Assembly: GCA_027489415.1 (NCBI GenBank)
Contig: JAIXZU010000036.1
Coordinates: 1 to 7,729, forward strand
Direction of reading: 5' to 3'
DNA: 7,729 nt
Origin: Alphaproteobacteria bacterium
GTDB lineage: Bacteria > Pseudomonadota > Alphaproteobacteria > UBA2136 > UBA6156
Positions 1 through 4,484 of this stretch are shown piece by piece. Numbering within the stretch: position 1 is the stretch's first letter; each line of letters begins with the position of its first letter. The notes under the pieces were generated by a model. It saw only the letters and a list, made by a program, of their open reading frames with translations, did not search any database and was not told the DNA's origin. Both the position numbers and the translations under genes were made by a program.

Positions 1-558
1 ACCCTGCTTACCCTCGCCATCCTCGCCGCAACCTTCTCCCCCGCCACCGCCGGCGAACGCGTCATCTACCCGGGAGACACCTTCATCGTCGACGGCTCGG
101 GAGGAGACCCCTCCCAAGGGGACTTCAACCCCAACAGCCCTGGCGGCAACCCCAACGAAGGCGACTGGCAGCCGGATGGCCCCAGCAACAACTTCTCGGG
201 GGACTTCTCCGGCAACTGGCCCAACCCCTGGGGCGTTTCCGAAGGCGACTACTACGGCCAGCGCAACTCGGGGCCCGACCCCCGCGGCCATATCGAAGGG
301 GACCAAGACTGGTTCGACCCCAACGGCGGCCACAACCGCTTCGAAATCGGCAGCATTTACCGCTCCCAGCATACGCTCGACAACCCGGCCACCACCTGCC
401 AGTGGCGCCGCATCAAGAACGTCAAGGTCCAATTCACTTTCAACGGTGAGGAATATTGGGTCCGAAACGGCGCCATCTGCACCATCCGTCACTCCTCCAC
501 CTACGGCCTGATGCAGTACGACAACGGCCAACTCCGCGAGGCCATGATCGTCAACTGA
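1..558 (+). CDS. Secreted Gly/Asn/Asp/Pro-rich protein, 5'-truncated, unknown function
   Basis: An open frame runs from base 1 to TGA at 556-558 (185 residues) with no start codon, so the N-terminus lies outside the window. The first 18 residues (TLLTLAILAATFSPATAG) read as the hydrophobic core and c-region of a Sec signal peptide, with likely cleavage after ATA or TAG, so the product is probably exported. Mature residues 20 to about 110 are low-complexity and rich in G, N, D, P and W (for example GGNPNEGDWQPDGPSNN). The last 70 residues look more globular and contain two cysteines (TTCQW and AICTI) that could form a disulfide. I recognise no family. In-frame codons ending in C dominate, as in the next gene, which supports real coding. 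A strong terminator starts 10 bp after the stop. A surface or extracellular role is inferred from the signal peptide only. Confidence 0.72.
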   Translation, partial: TLLTLAILAATFSPATAGERVIYPGDTFIVDGSGGDPSQGDFNPNSPGGNPNEGDWQPDGPSNNFSGDFSGNWPNPWGVSEGDYYGQRNSGPDPRGHIEGDQDWFDPNGGHNRFEIGSIYRSQHTLDNPATTCQWRRIKNVKVQFTFNGEEYWVRNGAICTIRHSSTYGLMQYDNGQLREAMIVN

Positions 559-567
559 AAAACCAAA

Positions 568-602
568 GCCCTCACCGCACAAACGGTGAGGGCTTCTCTT
601 TT
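568..602 (+). terminator. Rho-independent terminator of the secreted-protein gene
   Basis: A perfect 10-bp stem GCCCTCACCG/CGGTGAGGGC (568-577 and 584-593) with the 6-base loop CACAAA is followed by TTCTCTTTT. An A-rich run precedes the stem, so it may also work weakly on the other strand. It separates the first gene from the aminotransferase gene. Confidence 0.88.
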
Positions 603-632
603 GCCCCAAACAAGCCTACCCTCATAACCAAG

Positions 633-667
633 TCTAACCTCTAACCTCTAACATCTAACCTCTCATC
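633..667 (+). repeat. Five tandem 7-bp repeats ending at the aminotransferase ATG
   Basis: The units are TCTAACC, TCTAACC, TCTAACA, TCTAACC and TCTCATC. The first four are identical except for one base and the fifth is divergent. The array ends exactly one base before the ATG at 668, so the sequence where a Shine-Dalgarno site would lie is pyrimidine/A-rich and lacks any GGAG-like motif. A heptamer is not a multiple of three, but the array lies outside the coding frame, so a copy-number change would alter promoter or leader spacing, not the reading frame. Confidence 0.8.
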
Positions 668-1552
668 ATGTACTCCCTCAACGGCACCCTCACCCCCACC
701 AAACCCGCCATTTCGGTGACGGACTTCGGCTTCAGCCGCGGCATCACGGTCTTCGAACTCTTCCGCACCTACCACGGCCACCCCTTCCGGCTGGAAGCCC
801 ACCTCAACCGGCTCGAATCCGGCGCCACCCAGTTCGGCATCACGCTCCCCCTCACCCGCGCTCAAATCCTCCAGCAAATCAGCGCCGTGATGGAAAGCCA
901 TAATTACCCCCACAGCACCGTCAAACTCTATCTCACAGCGGGGGAATGCGCCGCCGCCTCCGGCCTCTCCTTTGCCGCCTGCAACGGCTTCTCACCCCAG
1001 CTTGTTATTATGGAAGACCCCGTCACCCCCAAAAACCCCTTGGCACCTTATGGGCTGGATATGTACCAACGCGGCCAAGCCCTCCTCACCGTGCCCTACG
1101 TGCGGGAAATCCCCACCATCAAAACCGCCAACTACGGCGTCGGCTTCATGGCCGCCCGGATGGTAGCGGGAGACTCCTACGACGACGTCCTCTTCACCAC
1201 CCCGGAAGGTTATGTCACGGAGGCCACGCGCAGCAACTTCTTCGCCGTCATCGGCGGCGTCCTCACCACCGCCTCCACGGGCATGCTGGAAGGTATCACG
1301 CGCTCCGTCATTCTGGAACTCGCGGGGTCCCTCGGCATCCCCACCGCCGTCCGGAATGTGACGGTGCCGGAGCTCCTCACCGCCACCGAAGCCTTCACCA
1401 CGGGCTCTGTCGCGGAAATGGTCCCCGTCCGCAGCCTCAACGGCACCATCCTCCCCGGCGCGGAAAATCGCATGATGACGCCCACCTTCGCCAAACTCCG
1501 CGAAGCCCTCACCGAACTGCTCCAAACCGAATGCCCCGGCCCCCGCCTCTAA
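668..1552 (+). CDS. Class IV (fold-type IV) PLP-dependent aminotransferase
   Basis: This 294-residue protein belongs to the family containing branched-chain aminotransferase (IlvE), D-amino-acid aminotransferase and aminodeoxychorismate lyase (PabC), which share a PLP fold. Visible landmarks are DFGFSRGITVFELFR (residues 19-33), a HLNRLE segment at 45-50 whose Arg48 fits the PLP-phosphate contact, IKTANY at 151-156 with Lys152 as the likely Schiff-base lysine, VTEATRSNFF at 183-192 with Glu185 fitting the residue that pairs with the PLP ring nitrogen, and LEGITR at 207-212. The length is normal for the family. Substrate cannot be settled: the KTANY and LEGITR motifs are more IlvE/Dat-like than PabC-like, but this is a motif impression. 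The ATG at 668 is chosen because homology begins at once, although no Shine-Dalgarno site precedes it. It is a single gene between two terminators, probably cytoplasmic. Confidence 0.9.
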   Translation: MYSLNGTLTPTKPAISVTDFGFSRGITVFELFRTYHGHPFRLEAHLNRLESGATQFGITLPLTRAQILQQISAVMESHNYPHSTVKLYLTAGECAAASGLSFAACNGFSPQLVIMEDPVTPKNPLAPYGLDMYQRGQALLTVPYVREIPTIKTANYGVGFMAARMVAGDSYDDVLFTTPEGYVTEATRSNFFAVIGGVLTTASTGMLEGITRSVILELAGSLGIPTAVRNVTVPELLTATEAFTTGSVAEMVPVRSLNGTILPGAENRMMTPTFAKLREALTELLQTECPGPRL

Positions 1553-1562
1553 ATCCGGTAAG

Positions 1563-1597
1563 AAACCCCTCCCCCGCAAACGCGGAGGAGGGGTTTT
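1563..1597 (+). terminator. Rho-independent terminator of the aminotransferase gene
   Basis: The stem AAACCCCTCC (1563-1572) pairs with GGAGGGGTTT (1587-1596). After one mismatch an inner CCGC/GCGG pair closes the loop AAAC. A T-run (TTTT, 1594-1597) ends it. It starts 10 bp after the TAA. The A-run on the left side would give a short T-run for minus-strand transcripts too. Confidence 0.88.
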
Positions 1598-1603
1598 GTA
1601 TAC

Positions 1604-1632
1604 TTGACATCAGAAAAACCAAGCCCTAAAGT
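1604..1632 (+). promoter_or_regulatory. Predicted sigma-70 promoter directed antisense to the small membrane-protein gene
   Basis: A perfect -35 hexamer TTGACA (1604-1609) is followed by a 17-bp spacer and TAAAGT (1627-1632, 4 of 6 to TATAAT). Transcription would start near 1639 and run rightwards, across the 59-codon gene on the opposite strand. No plus-strand gene with a good ribosome site follows, so the product, if any, would be an antisense RNA. The nearest plausible end is the hairpin at 1887-1920. Confidence 0.5.
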
Positions 1633-1645
1633 ACCGTCACTGTCG

Positions 1646-1667
1646 GATGGGGCATTACTGCCCCATC
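1646..1667 (-). terminator. Hairpin directly after the stop of the small membrane-protein gene
   Basis: A perfect 8-bp stem GATGGGGC/GCCCCATC (1646-1653 and 1660-1667) with a 6-base loop abuts the TGA stop of the gene at 1668-1847. No U-run follows immediately on the minus strand (a run of five T lies about 30 bases further on), so it may be a 3' stabiliser or a weak terminator. On the plus strand it would fold near the 5' end of the predicted antisense RNA. Confidence 0.5.
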
Positions 1668-1847
1668 TCAAGTTCCGTTTAACCAGAACAACCACTTCAC
1701 CAGCTTGATCGCCAGAGCGATAAGCACCAAGACGACAGCGGTAAAACCGGCAGCCTCAAGGTTGTTGAAGTTAGCAATTGTCGAGAGGACATCAGGCGAA
1801 TCCCTGAGCTTCACGACAACGTAAGCGATGGTAGTCAAGTCGGGCAT
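1668..1847 (-). CDS. Small single-span membrane protein, 59 aa, unknown family
   Basis: ATG at 1845-1847 is preceded by a perfect Shine-Dalgarno AAGGAGG (plus-strand 1854-1860) at 6-base spacing, the best ribosome site in the window. The same frame stays open upstream to 2030, but that part is Arg/Pro-rich, lacks such a site and runs across a hairpin, so I take the short form. The protein begins MPDLTTIAYVVVKLRDSPDV. From about residue 33 it has a strongly hydrophobic stretch, GFTAVVLVLIALAIKLVKWL, and ends KLVKWLFWLNGT, giving one transmembrane helix with Lys48 and Lys51 near its C-terminal end. It has no signal-peptidase site or catalytic motif. A hairpin follows the TGA, and a predicted promoter reads into the gene from the opposite strand. 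It could be a type I toxin, a holin-like peptide or an ordinary small membrane protein. The gene is well supported and its role is not. Confidence 0.7.
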   Translation of the reverse strand: MPDLTTIAYVVVKLRDSPDVLSTIANFNNLEAAGFTAVVLVLIALAIKLVKWLFWLNGT

Positions 1848-1886
1848 ATTGGTCCTCCTTGGGCCATGTTTGGCAGCCATTGTTAG

Positions 1887-1920
1887 AAAGGCCCGGGGTG
1901 CGTCATCACCTCGGGCTTTT
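1887..1920. terminator. Bidirectional terminator-like hairpin in the leader of the small membrane-protein gene
   Basis: A 14-bp stem pairs 1887-1900 with 1907-1920 around the loop CGTCAT, with only two G-T type mismatches; the core is CCCG/CGGG. On the plus strand it ends GGGCTTTTC, and on the minus strand GGGCCTTTC. It could end a plus-strand antisense RNA, end read-through from the tilS-phosphoesterase operon, or act as an attenuator before the Shine-Dalgarno site about 27 bp away. Confidence 0.65.
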
Positions 1921-2022
1921 CGCCGTGTGAGGGCTGTCCGAGGGGGGCAACGGCAACGCCGTCCTTCACAATTCGTTACTGCAACAAAAAGCCAAGGTGC
2001 GTCGTCTACACGCATCACATGG

Positions 2023-2142
2023 GGCACCAAAATTGGCTCTACAAGGGCATTCTCATATAAGATACACAGCTCAAAACATGTCTCTCAAATATGAGAGACA
2101 AGGCACCAAATATCTCTCAAAACCTCTCATATCCGAGCTCAA
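2023..2142. repeat. Degenerate tandem duplication, about 70-79 bp period
   Basis: Three short blocks occur twice in the same order: GGCACCAAA at 2023-2031 and 2102-2110, TCTCATAT at 2051-2058 and 2125-2132, and AGCTCAA at 2068-2074 and 2136-2142. The spacing falls from 79 to 68 bp, so the second copy is shorter. The stretch is A+T-rich compared with its surroundings and carries no convincing gene. Confidence 0.5.
2079..2100. repeat. 9-bp perfect inverted repeat, loop AATA
   Basis: TGTCTCTCA (2079-2087) pairs with TGAGAGACA (2092-2100). The related motif CTCTCA recurs on both sides (2051, 2115 and 2124), so the palindrome may be an operator or an RNA stem in the long leader of the small membrane-protein gene. 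No T-run follows it on either strand. Confidence 0.5.
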
Positions 2143-2146
2143 TTAA

Positions 2147-2174
2147 TAGCCAATAGCCTAACGCCTATAGCCTA
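2147..2174. repeat. Degenerate 7-bp tandem array downstream of the phosphoesterase gene
   Basis: The four units are TAGCCAA, TAGCCTA, ACGCCTA and TAGCCTA. The period matches the array before the aminotransferase gene, and the units resemble its rotated unit TAACCTC. It lies 29 bp beyond the stop of the phosphoesterase gene and outside any gene I accept. Confidence 0.6.
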
Positions 2175-2203
2175 CTCCAAACCCCATCCCGCAAAACCAA
2201 CCC

Positions 2204-2923
2204 TCAACCTCTCCCCTCCCGCTTCCGCCAAGCCGGCAAACACTCCATCACCACCCCACAGCGCACCCGCGTGCCTTCCACATGGGTATGTCCATGGATA
2301 ACCCTCCCCGCCCCCGCCCACCGCGCCCAACGCCCCAGCCTGCGGTAAAACCCATGCCCCTCAACCGCCGCCGCCCGTAATCCCATCGGCGCGCGCCCCA
2401 TCACATTCCGGCGCATCTGTCCGCCCACCAAACGGTGCCCGGTCAACCGGTCACCCATCTCGCTCACGCGCCACAACCAGTCGCCCTGCCAGCCTTCATG
2501 GCCATGCACAATCACGGTATCTCCCACCACCAAACGGTTCACCACCCGCACCCCGTCACGCTGCACCAGCAGCTCCATCAGTTCCCTCATTCCGTCCGGA
2601 AAAGCCACCCGCTGCATCCGCCTTGGCACCACTGCCCCCGCCACCAACCACTCCCAATCCAAGTCATGGTTACCGGGCAGAATCACCAACTGCTGTCCCG
2701 CCATCACCCGCTCAATCAAAAAGCGCAGCACCCGCATCCCCGCGCCCACATCCACATAGCCACGGGAATGTCGCCACAGGTAAAGGTCGATACTATCCCC
2801 CGCCAGCACCAGCACCCGCGCAGGGTGTTCTGTAACAAATGTAACAAAGCGCTCCACGTCCACATCACCACTCATCGCGTGCAGGTCGCTTACCACCAGC
2901 ATGTCAGCCACCTGCTTAGTCAT
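2204..2923 (-). CDS. Calcineurin-like metallophosphoesterase, LpxH-like
   Basis: With the chosen start the protein has 239 residues and shows all the metal-binding blocks of the dinuclear metallophosphoesterase fold in order: SDLH (12-15), GDSID (42-46), GNHD (84-87), HGHEGW (140-145) and GHTH (211-214). The spacing and the length near 240 fit the group containing UDP-2,3-diacylglucosamine diphosphatase (LpxH), which hydrolyses the UDP-linked lipid A precursor at the inner membrane face. The later part differs enough from classical LpxH that I leave the symbol blank. Three in-frame ATGs exist. The one at 2923 has AGGGAG seven bases upstream, whereas the one at 2929 sits too close to it, so 2923 is preferred. 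That start overlaps the tilS stop by 8 bp (ATGACTAA), implying translational coupling. No clear terminator follows the TGA. The protein is Arg/Gly/Val-rich, matching the strand's G excess. Confidence 0.85.
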   Translation of the reverse strand: MTKQVADMLVVSDLHAMSGDVDVERFVTFVTEHPARVLVLAGDSIDLYLWRHSRGYVDVGAGMRVLRFLIERVMAGQQLVILPGNHDLDWEWLVAGAVVPRRMQRVAFPDGMRELMELLVQRDGVRVVNRLVVGDTVIVHGHEGWQGDWLWRVSEMGDRLTGHRLVGGQMRRNVMGRAPMGLRAAAVEGHGFYRRLGRWARWAGAGRVIHGHTHVEGTRVRCGVVMECLPAWRKREGRG

Positions 2924-3875
2924 TCGCATGCTCCCTTTCAACCCGCACAACACCGTCTTTCCAACTGAACTTCAGCCCGCCCAGCGTCGCAAAGCCCTGC
3001 TCATCCGCGCGTAACCGCGCCAGCAAAGCCATCCGCTTGCTCCGCCGCACAACCCCCATCTTCGGCACCATCCGCACCATCAACCCGGCCAACAGCCGCA
3101 CCCCCACTTCATCCTGAATCCCTCTCAGCACCTCCAACCCCACAGTCGCCCCCTCCCCGTCCGGCCGCCATTCCACCGCCTCCATACTTACAGCCACCAA
3201 GCCCTCAACGGCATTATTCGCATCCCGCAACGCCTTCATACTGGCCAGAATCCCCTGCGCAGTCACCCCCACACCTTCCAACTGAGGTAAAAGCCCCCGC
3301 ACCCGCGCCCGCTGGCTCCCACCCGCTACATTATCAGGGTCTTCCATCCATTCTTGGCCCATACCTCTCAAATACGCCCGCAACTCCTCTCGCCCCGCCG
3401 CTAACAATGGCCGCACCACCCTCACACCATTCACAACGGCATCGGCTTCCATCCCCACCAAACCCTGCAAGCCACTGCCCTTACCCAACCGCATCAAAAA
3501 CGTCTCCACCATGTCATCCGCCGTATGCGCCACAATCACGCCATCCATACCCTCAGCCTCACACACCTCTCTAAACCACCCATACCGCTCCTCGCGGGCA
3601 ACTTCCTCCGCATTGCCTGCAGCTTTCCCTCCACCCTCACCACCCAGAAAACGCAAATCCAACCCAGCAGCCAACTTCGCCACAAAAGCATGGCTCTCCT
3701 TCCCAAAACGTCCCCACCCATGGTCAAAATTCCCCACCACAATCTGCTCGCGCAAACCCGCTTCCATCAACAGTTTCAGAAGGGCCACACTATCGCCACC
3801 CCCGCTCACACCCACCAACCAGCGCCCCCGCGCCAAAACCGCAACTAACTCGTTATCAAGAAACTCAAAACTCAT
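2916..3875 (-). CDS. tilS: tRNA(Ile)-lysidine synthase
   Basis: TilS ligates lysine to C34 of the CAU-anticodon tRNA-Ile in an ATP-dependent reaction, so that it reads AUA and takes isoleucine; it is normally essential. The 319-residue protein has the N-type PP-loop SGGGDS at 24-29, DHG at 51-53, AHTADDMVETFLMRL at 116-130 (the AHxxDDxxET signature), GSGLQGLVGM at 133-142 and EDPDN at 178-182, followed by RARVRGLLP (189-197). It is at the short end for the family, as if the C-terminal domain were reduced. The ATG at 3875 is used because a competing ATG ten bases upstream is out of frame and stops at once; a GAGTAGG-like site precedes the chosen one. A terminator ends the gene upstream at 3931, with only about 55 bp for a promoter and none obvious. 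It is followed by the overlapping phosphoesterase gene, not by ftsH, which is the usual alphaproteobacterial neighbour. Confidence 0.93.
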   Translation of the reverse strand: MSFEFLDNELVAVLARGRWLVGVSGGGDSVALLKLLMEAGLREQIVVGNFDHGWGRFGKESHAFVAKLAAGLDLRFLGGEGGGKAAGNAEEVAREERYGWFREVCEAEGMDGVIVAHTADDMVETFLMRLGKGSGLQGLVGMEADAVVNGVRVVRPLLAAGREELRAYLRGMGQEWMEDPDNVAGGSQRARVRGLLPQLEGVGVTAQGILASMKALRDANNAVEGLVAVSMEAVEWRPDGEGATVGLEVLRGIQDEVGVRLLAGLMVRMVPKMGVVRRSKRMALLARLRADEQGFATLGGLKFSWKDGVVRVEREHAND

Positions 3876-3930
3876 ACCTACTCATACCGCACCGCAAAGC
3901 CACAATCCAGCAATCGCCTTAAATCCCTAC

Positions 3931-3952
3931 AAAAAAGGGCGCCCCCGCGCCC
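3931..3952 (-). terminator. Rho-independent terminator after the proline-rich gene
   Basis: Read on the minus strand, the stem GGGCGC/GCGCCC (plus-strand 3937-3942 and 3947-3952) with a 4-base loop is followed by six T (AAAAAA at 3931-3936). It lies 10 bp after the stop of the small proline-rich gene and separates it from tilS. Confidence 0.87.
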
Positions 3953-3962
3953 CATTCCAGTC

Positions 3963-4214
3963 CTATTGCATATCCCGTCCCGGCACACCCACCTCAGGCT
4001 GCCCCGGCAGAACCGGTATCTCCGGCGTAGGCCCCACATCCGGCTGATTCGGGCTTTCACTCTCAGGCGTTTTGGGCAGTTCCGGTATCTCCGGCTGAAG
4101 CCCCGGTAAAACAGGGTCCTTCGGCTCATCCGGCCCGGCCTTTTTCTGGTTTAAGGCAAACAAGCCCCCAACAGGCCACCAATAAGTCTCATAAACATTG
4201 AATAACTGGTTCAT
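3963..4214 (-). CDS. Small proline-rich protein with PEIP repeats, unknown function
   Basis: From ATG 4212-4214 to TAG at 3963-3965 this encodes 83 residues. The N-terminal third is aromatic and hydrophobic (NVYETYWWPVGGLFALN). The rest is a proline/glutamate-rich tail in which PEIPELP and PEIPVLP recur 23 residues apart, encoded by an identical 14-bp block (4013-4026 and 4082-4095). A terminator of the window's common type begins 10 bp past the stop, which supports a real transcription unit. Against this, the Shine-Dalgarno site is weak (GGGG too far upstream), and the frame is open to 4439 across hairpin DNA that I do not believe is translated. An in-frame TTG at 4232 is another possible start. 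No signal peptide is clear. The tail resembles envelope-spanning or interaction linkers, but no function can be assigned. Confidence 0.5.
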   Translation of the reverse strand: MNQLFNVYETYWWPVGGLFALNQKKAGPDEPKDPVLPGLQPEIPELPKTPESESPNQPDVGPTPEIPVLPGQPEVGVPGRDMQ

Positions 4215-4255
4215 ACCGAATAAACGCCCCAACCCCCATAAAGGTCCCCAAACCC

Positions 4256-4280
4256 AAAAACAAAAAAGTGGCGAAGCCAC
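4256..4280 (-). terminator. Rho-independent terminator downstream of cpoB
   Basis: On the minus strand GTGGC TTC GCCAC (4268-4280) is followed by six T, a G and five more T. It is the last of several hairpins after the cpoB stop and the only one with a proper U-tract, so cpoB transcripts should end here after a 3' untranslated stretch of about 190 bases. Confidence 0.8.
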
Positions 4281-4285
4281 CCAAC

Positions 4286-4300
4286 CGTCGCGAAGCGACG
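4286..4300. repeat. GAA-loop hairpin beside the cpoB terminator
   Basis: A perfect 6-bp stem CGTCGC/GCGACG surrounds GAA, the same three-base loop as the neighbouring terminator stem 5 bp away. No T-run follows it directly, so it probably works together with the terminator or is one half of a paired palindromic unit. Confidence 0.6.
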
Positions 4301-4318
4301 TCTCTCTCCCCACCGCCA

Positions 4319-4425
4319 GCGCGAGGCTATAAACAGTCATCCCAGTGCTTTTTGGCGGGACGCCTAATACACATGAAGTATTTAAGGCCCGCCAAAAAGT
4401 GCTGGGGGACTGTTTTAGCCCGCGC
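4319..4425. repeat. Long imperfect inverted repeat (about 107 bp), MITE-like or structured RNA
   Basis: The left arm 4319-4359 and right arm 4388-4425 pair over nearly their full length. They share GCGCG, GGCTA, AAACAGTC, CCCAG and the 11-mer TTTTTGGCGGG; the breaks are small bulges near positions 4324, 4330 and 4339, plus a TGC/GTG block that would form G-U pairs in RNA. The 28-base centre can pair further (CCTAATAC with GTATTTAAGG, two bulges), leaving a 7-base loop ACATGAA. It contains no gene of its own and sits wholly between the cpoB stop and its terminator. It may be a miniature mobile element or a stable RNA hairpin in the cpoB 3' end. No flanking target duplication is evident to me. 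Confidence 0.7.
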
Positions 4426-4439
4426 CCCAGAAGAGGCAA

Positions 4440-4484
4440 GAAGGATAAGCTTATCCAGCTTTCAGCTGGATAAGCTTATCCTTC
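4440..4484. repeat. Perfect 21-bp inverted repeat spanning the cpoB stop codon
   Basis: Bases 4440-4460 pair without mismatch with 4464-4484 around a three-base loop TTC. Each arm contains the 14-bp self-palindrome GGATAAGCTTATCC, so the same palindrome occurs twice, 9 bp apart. The repeat holds the final ten sense codons of cpoB (KDKLIQLKAG) and its TAA. It has no T-run, so it is more likely an mRNA 3'-end stabiliser, a protein-binding site or a recent duplication than a terminator. Confidence 0.9.

Noticed and set aside
633..667. CRISPR array
   Set aside because: The units are 7 bp with no spacers; this is a simple tandem repeat.
992..1579. 195-codon minus-strand frame, Gly/Asp/Glu-rich
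   Set aside because: It is the antisense shadow of the aminotransferase, and its repetitive Gly/Asp content reflects the regular GC-rich codons opposite.
1848..2030. N-terminal extension of the 59-residue membrane protein to 120 residues
   Set aside because: The extension crosses a hairpin, is Arg/Pro-rich, and the perfect AAGGAGG sits directly before the internal ATG at 1847.
2435..2968. 177-codon plus-strand frame, His/Pro-rich
   Set aside because: It is antisense to the phosphoesterase, which has all five metal-binding motifs; the His/Pro/Gln content is a product of the C-rich strand.
3878..4129. Overlapping 83-codon minus-strand frame, Arg-rich
   Set aside because: It is out of frame with the proline-rich gene, has an Arg/Cys-heavy composition typical of a shifted frame, and runs through the terminator at 3931-3952.
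4319..4425. Integron attC recombination site
   Set aside because: It is a long imperfect hairpin of about the right length, but I do not see paired GTTRRRY/RYYYAAC core sites at the ends and there is no cassette arrangement.
4215..4439. Extension of the proline-rich protein to 158 residues
   Set aside because: The added part would translate the long inverted repeat, both GAA-loop hairpins and a T-rich terminator, and its start has no ribosome site.
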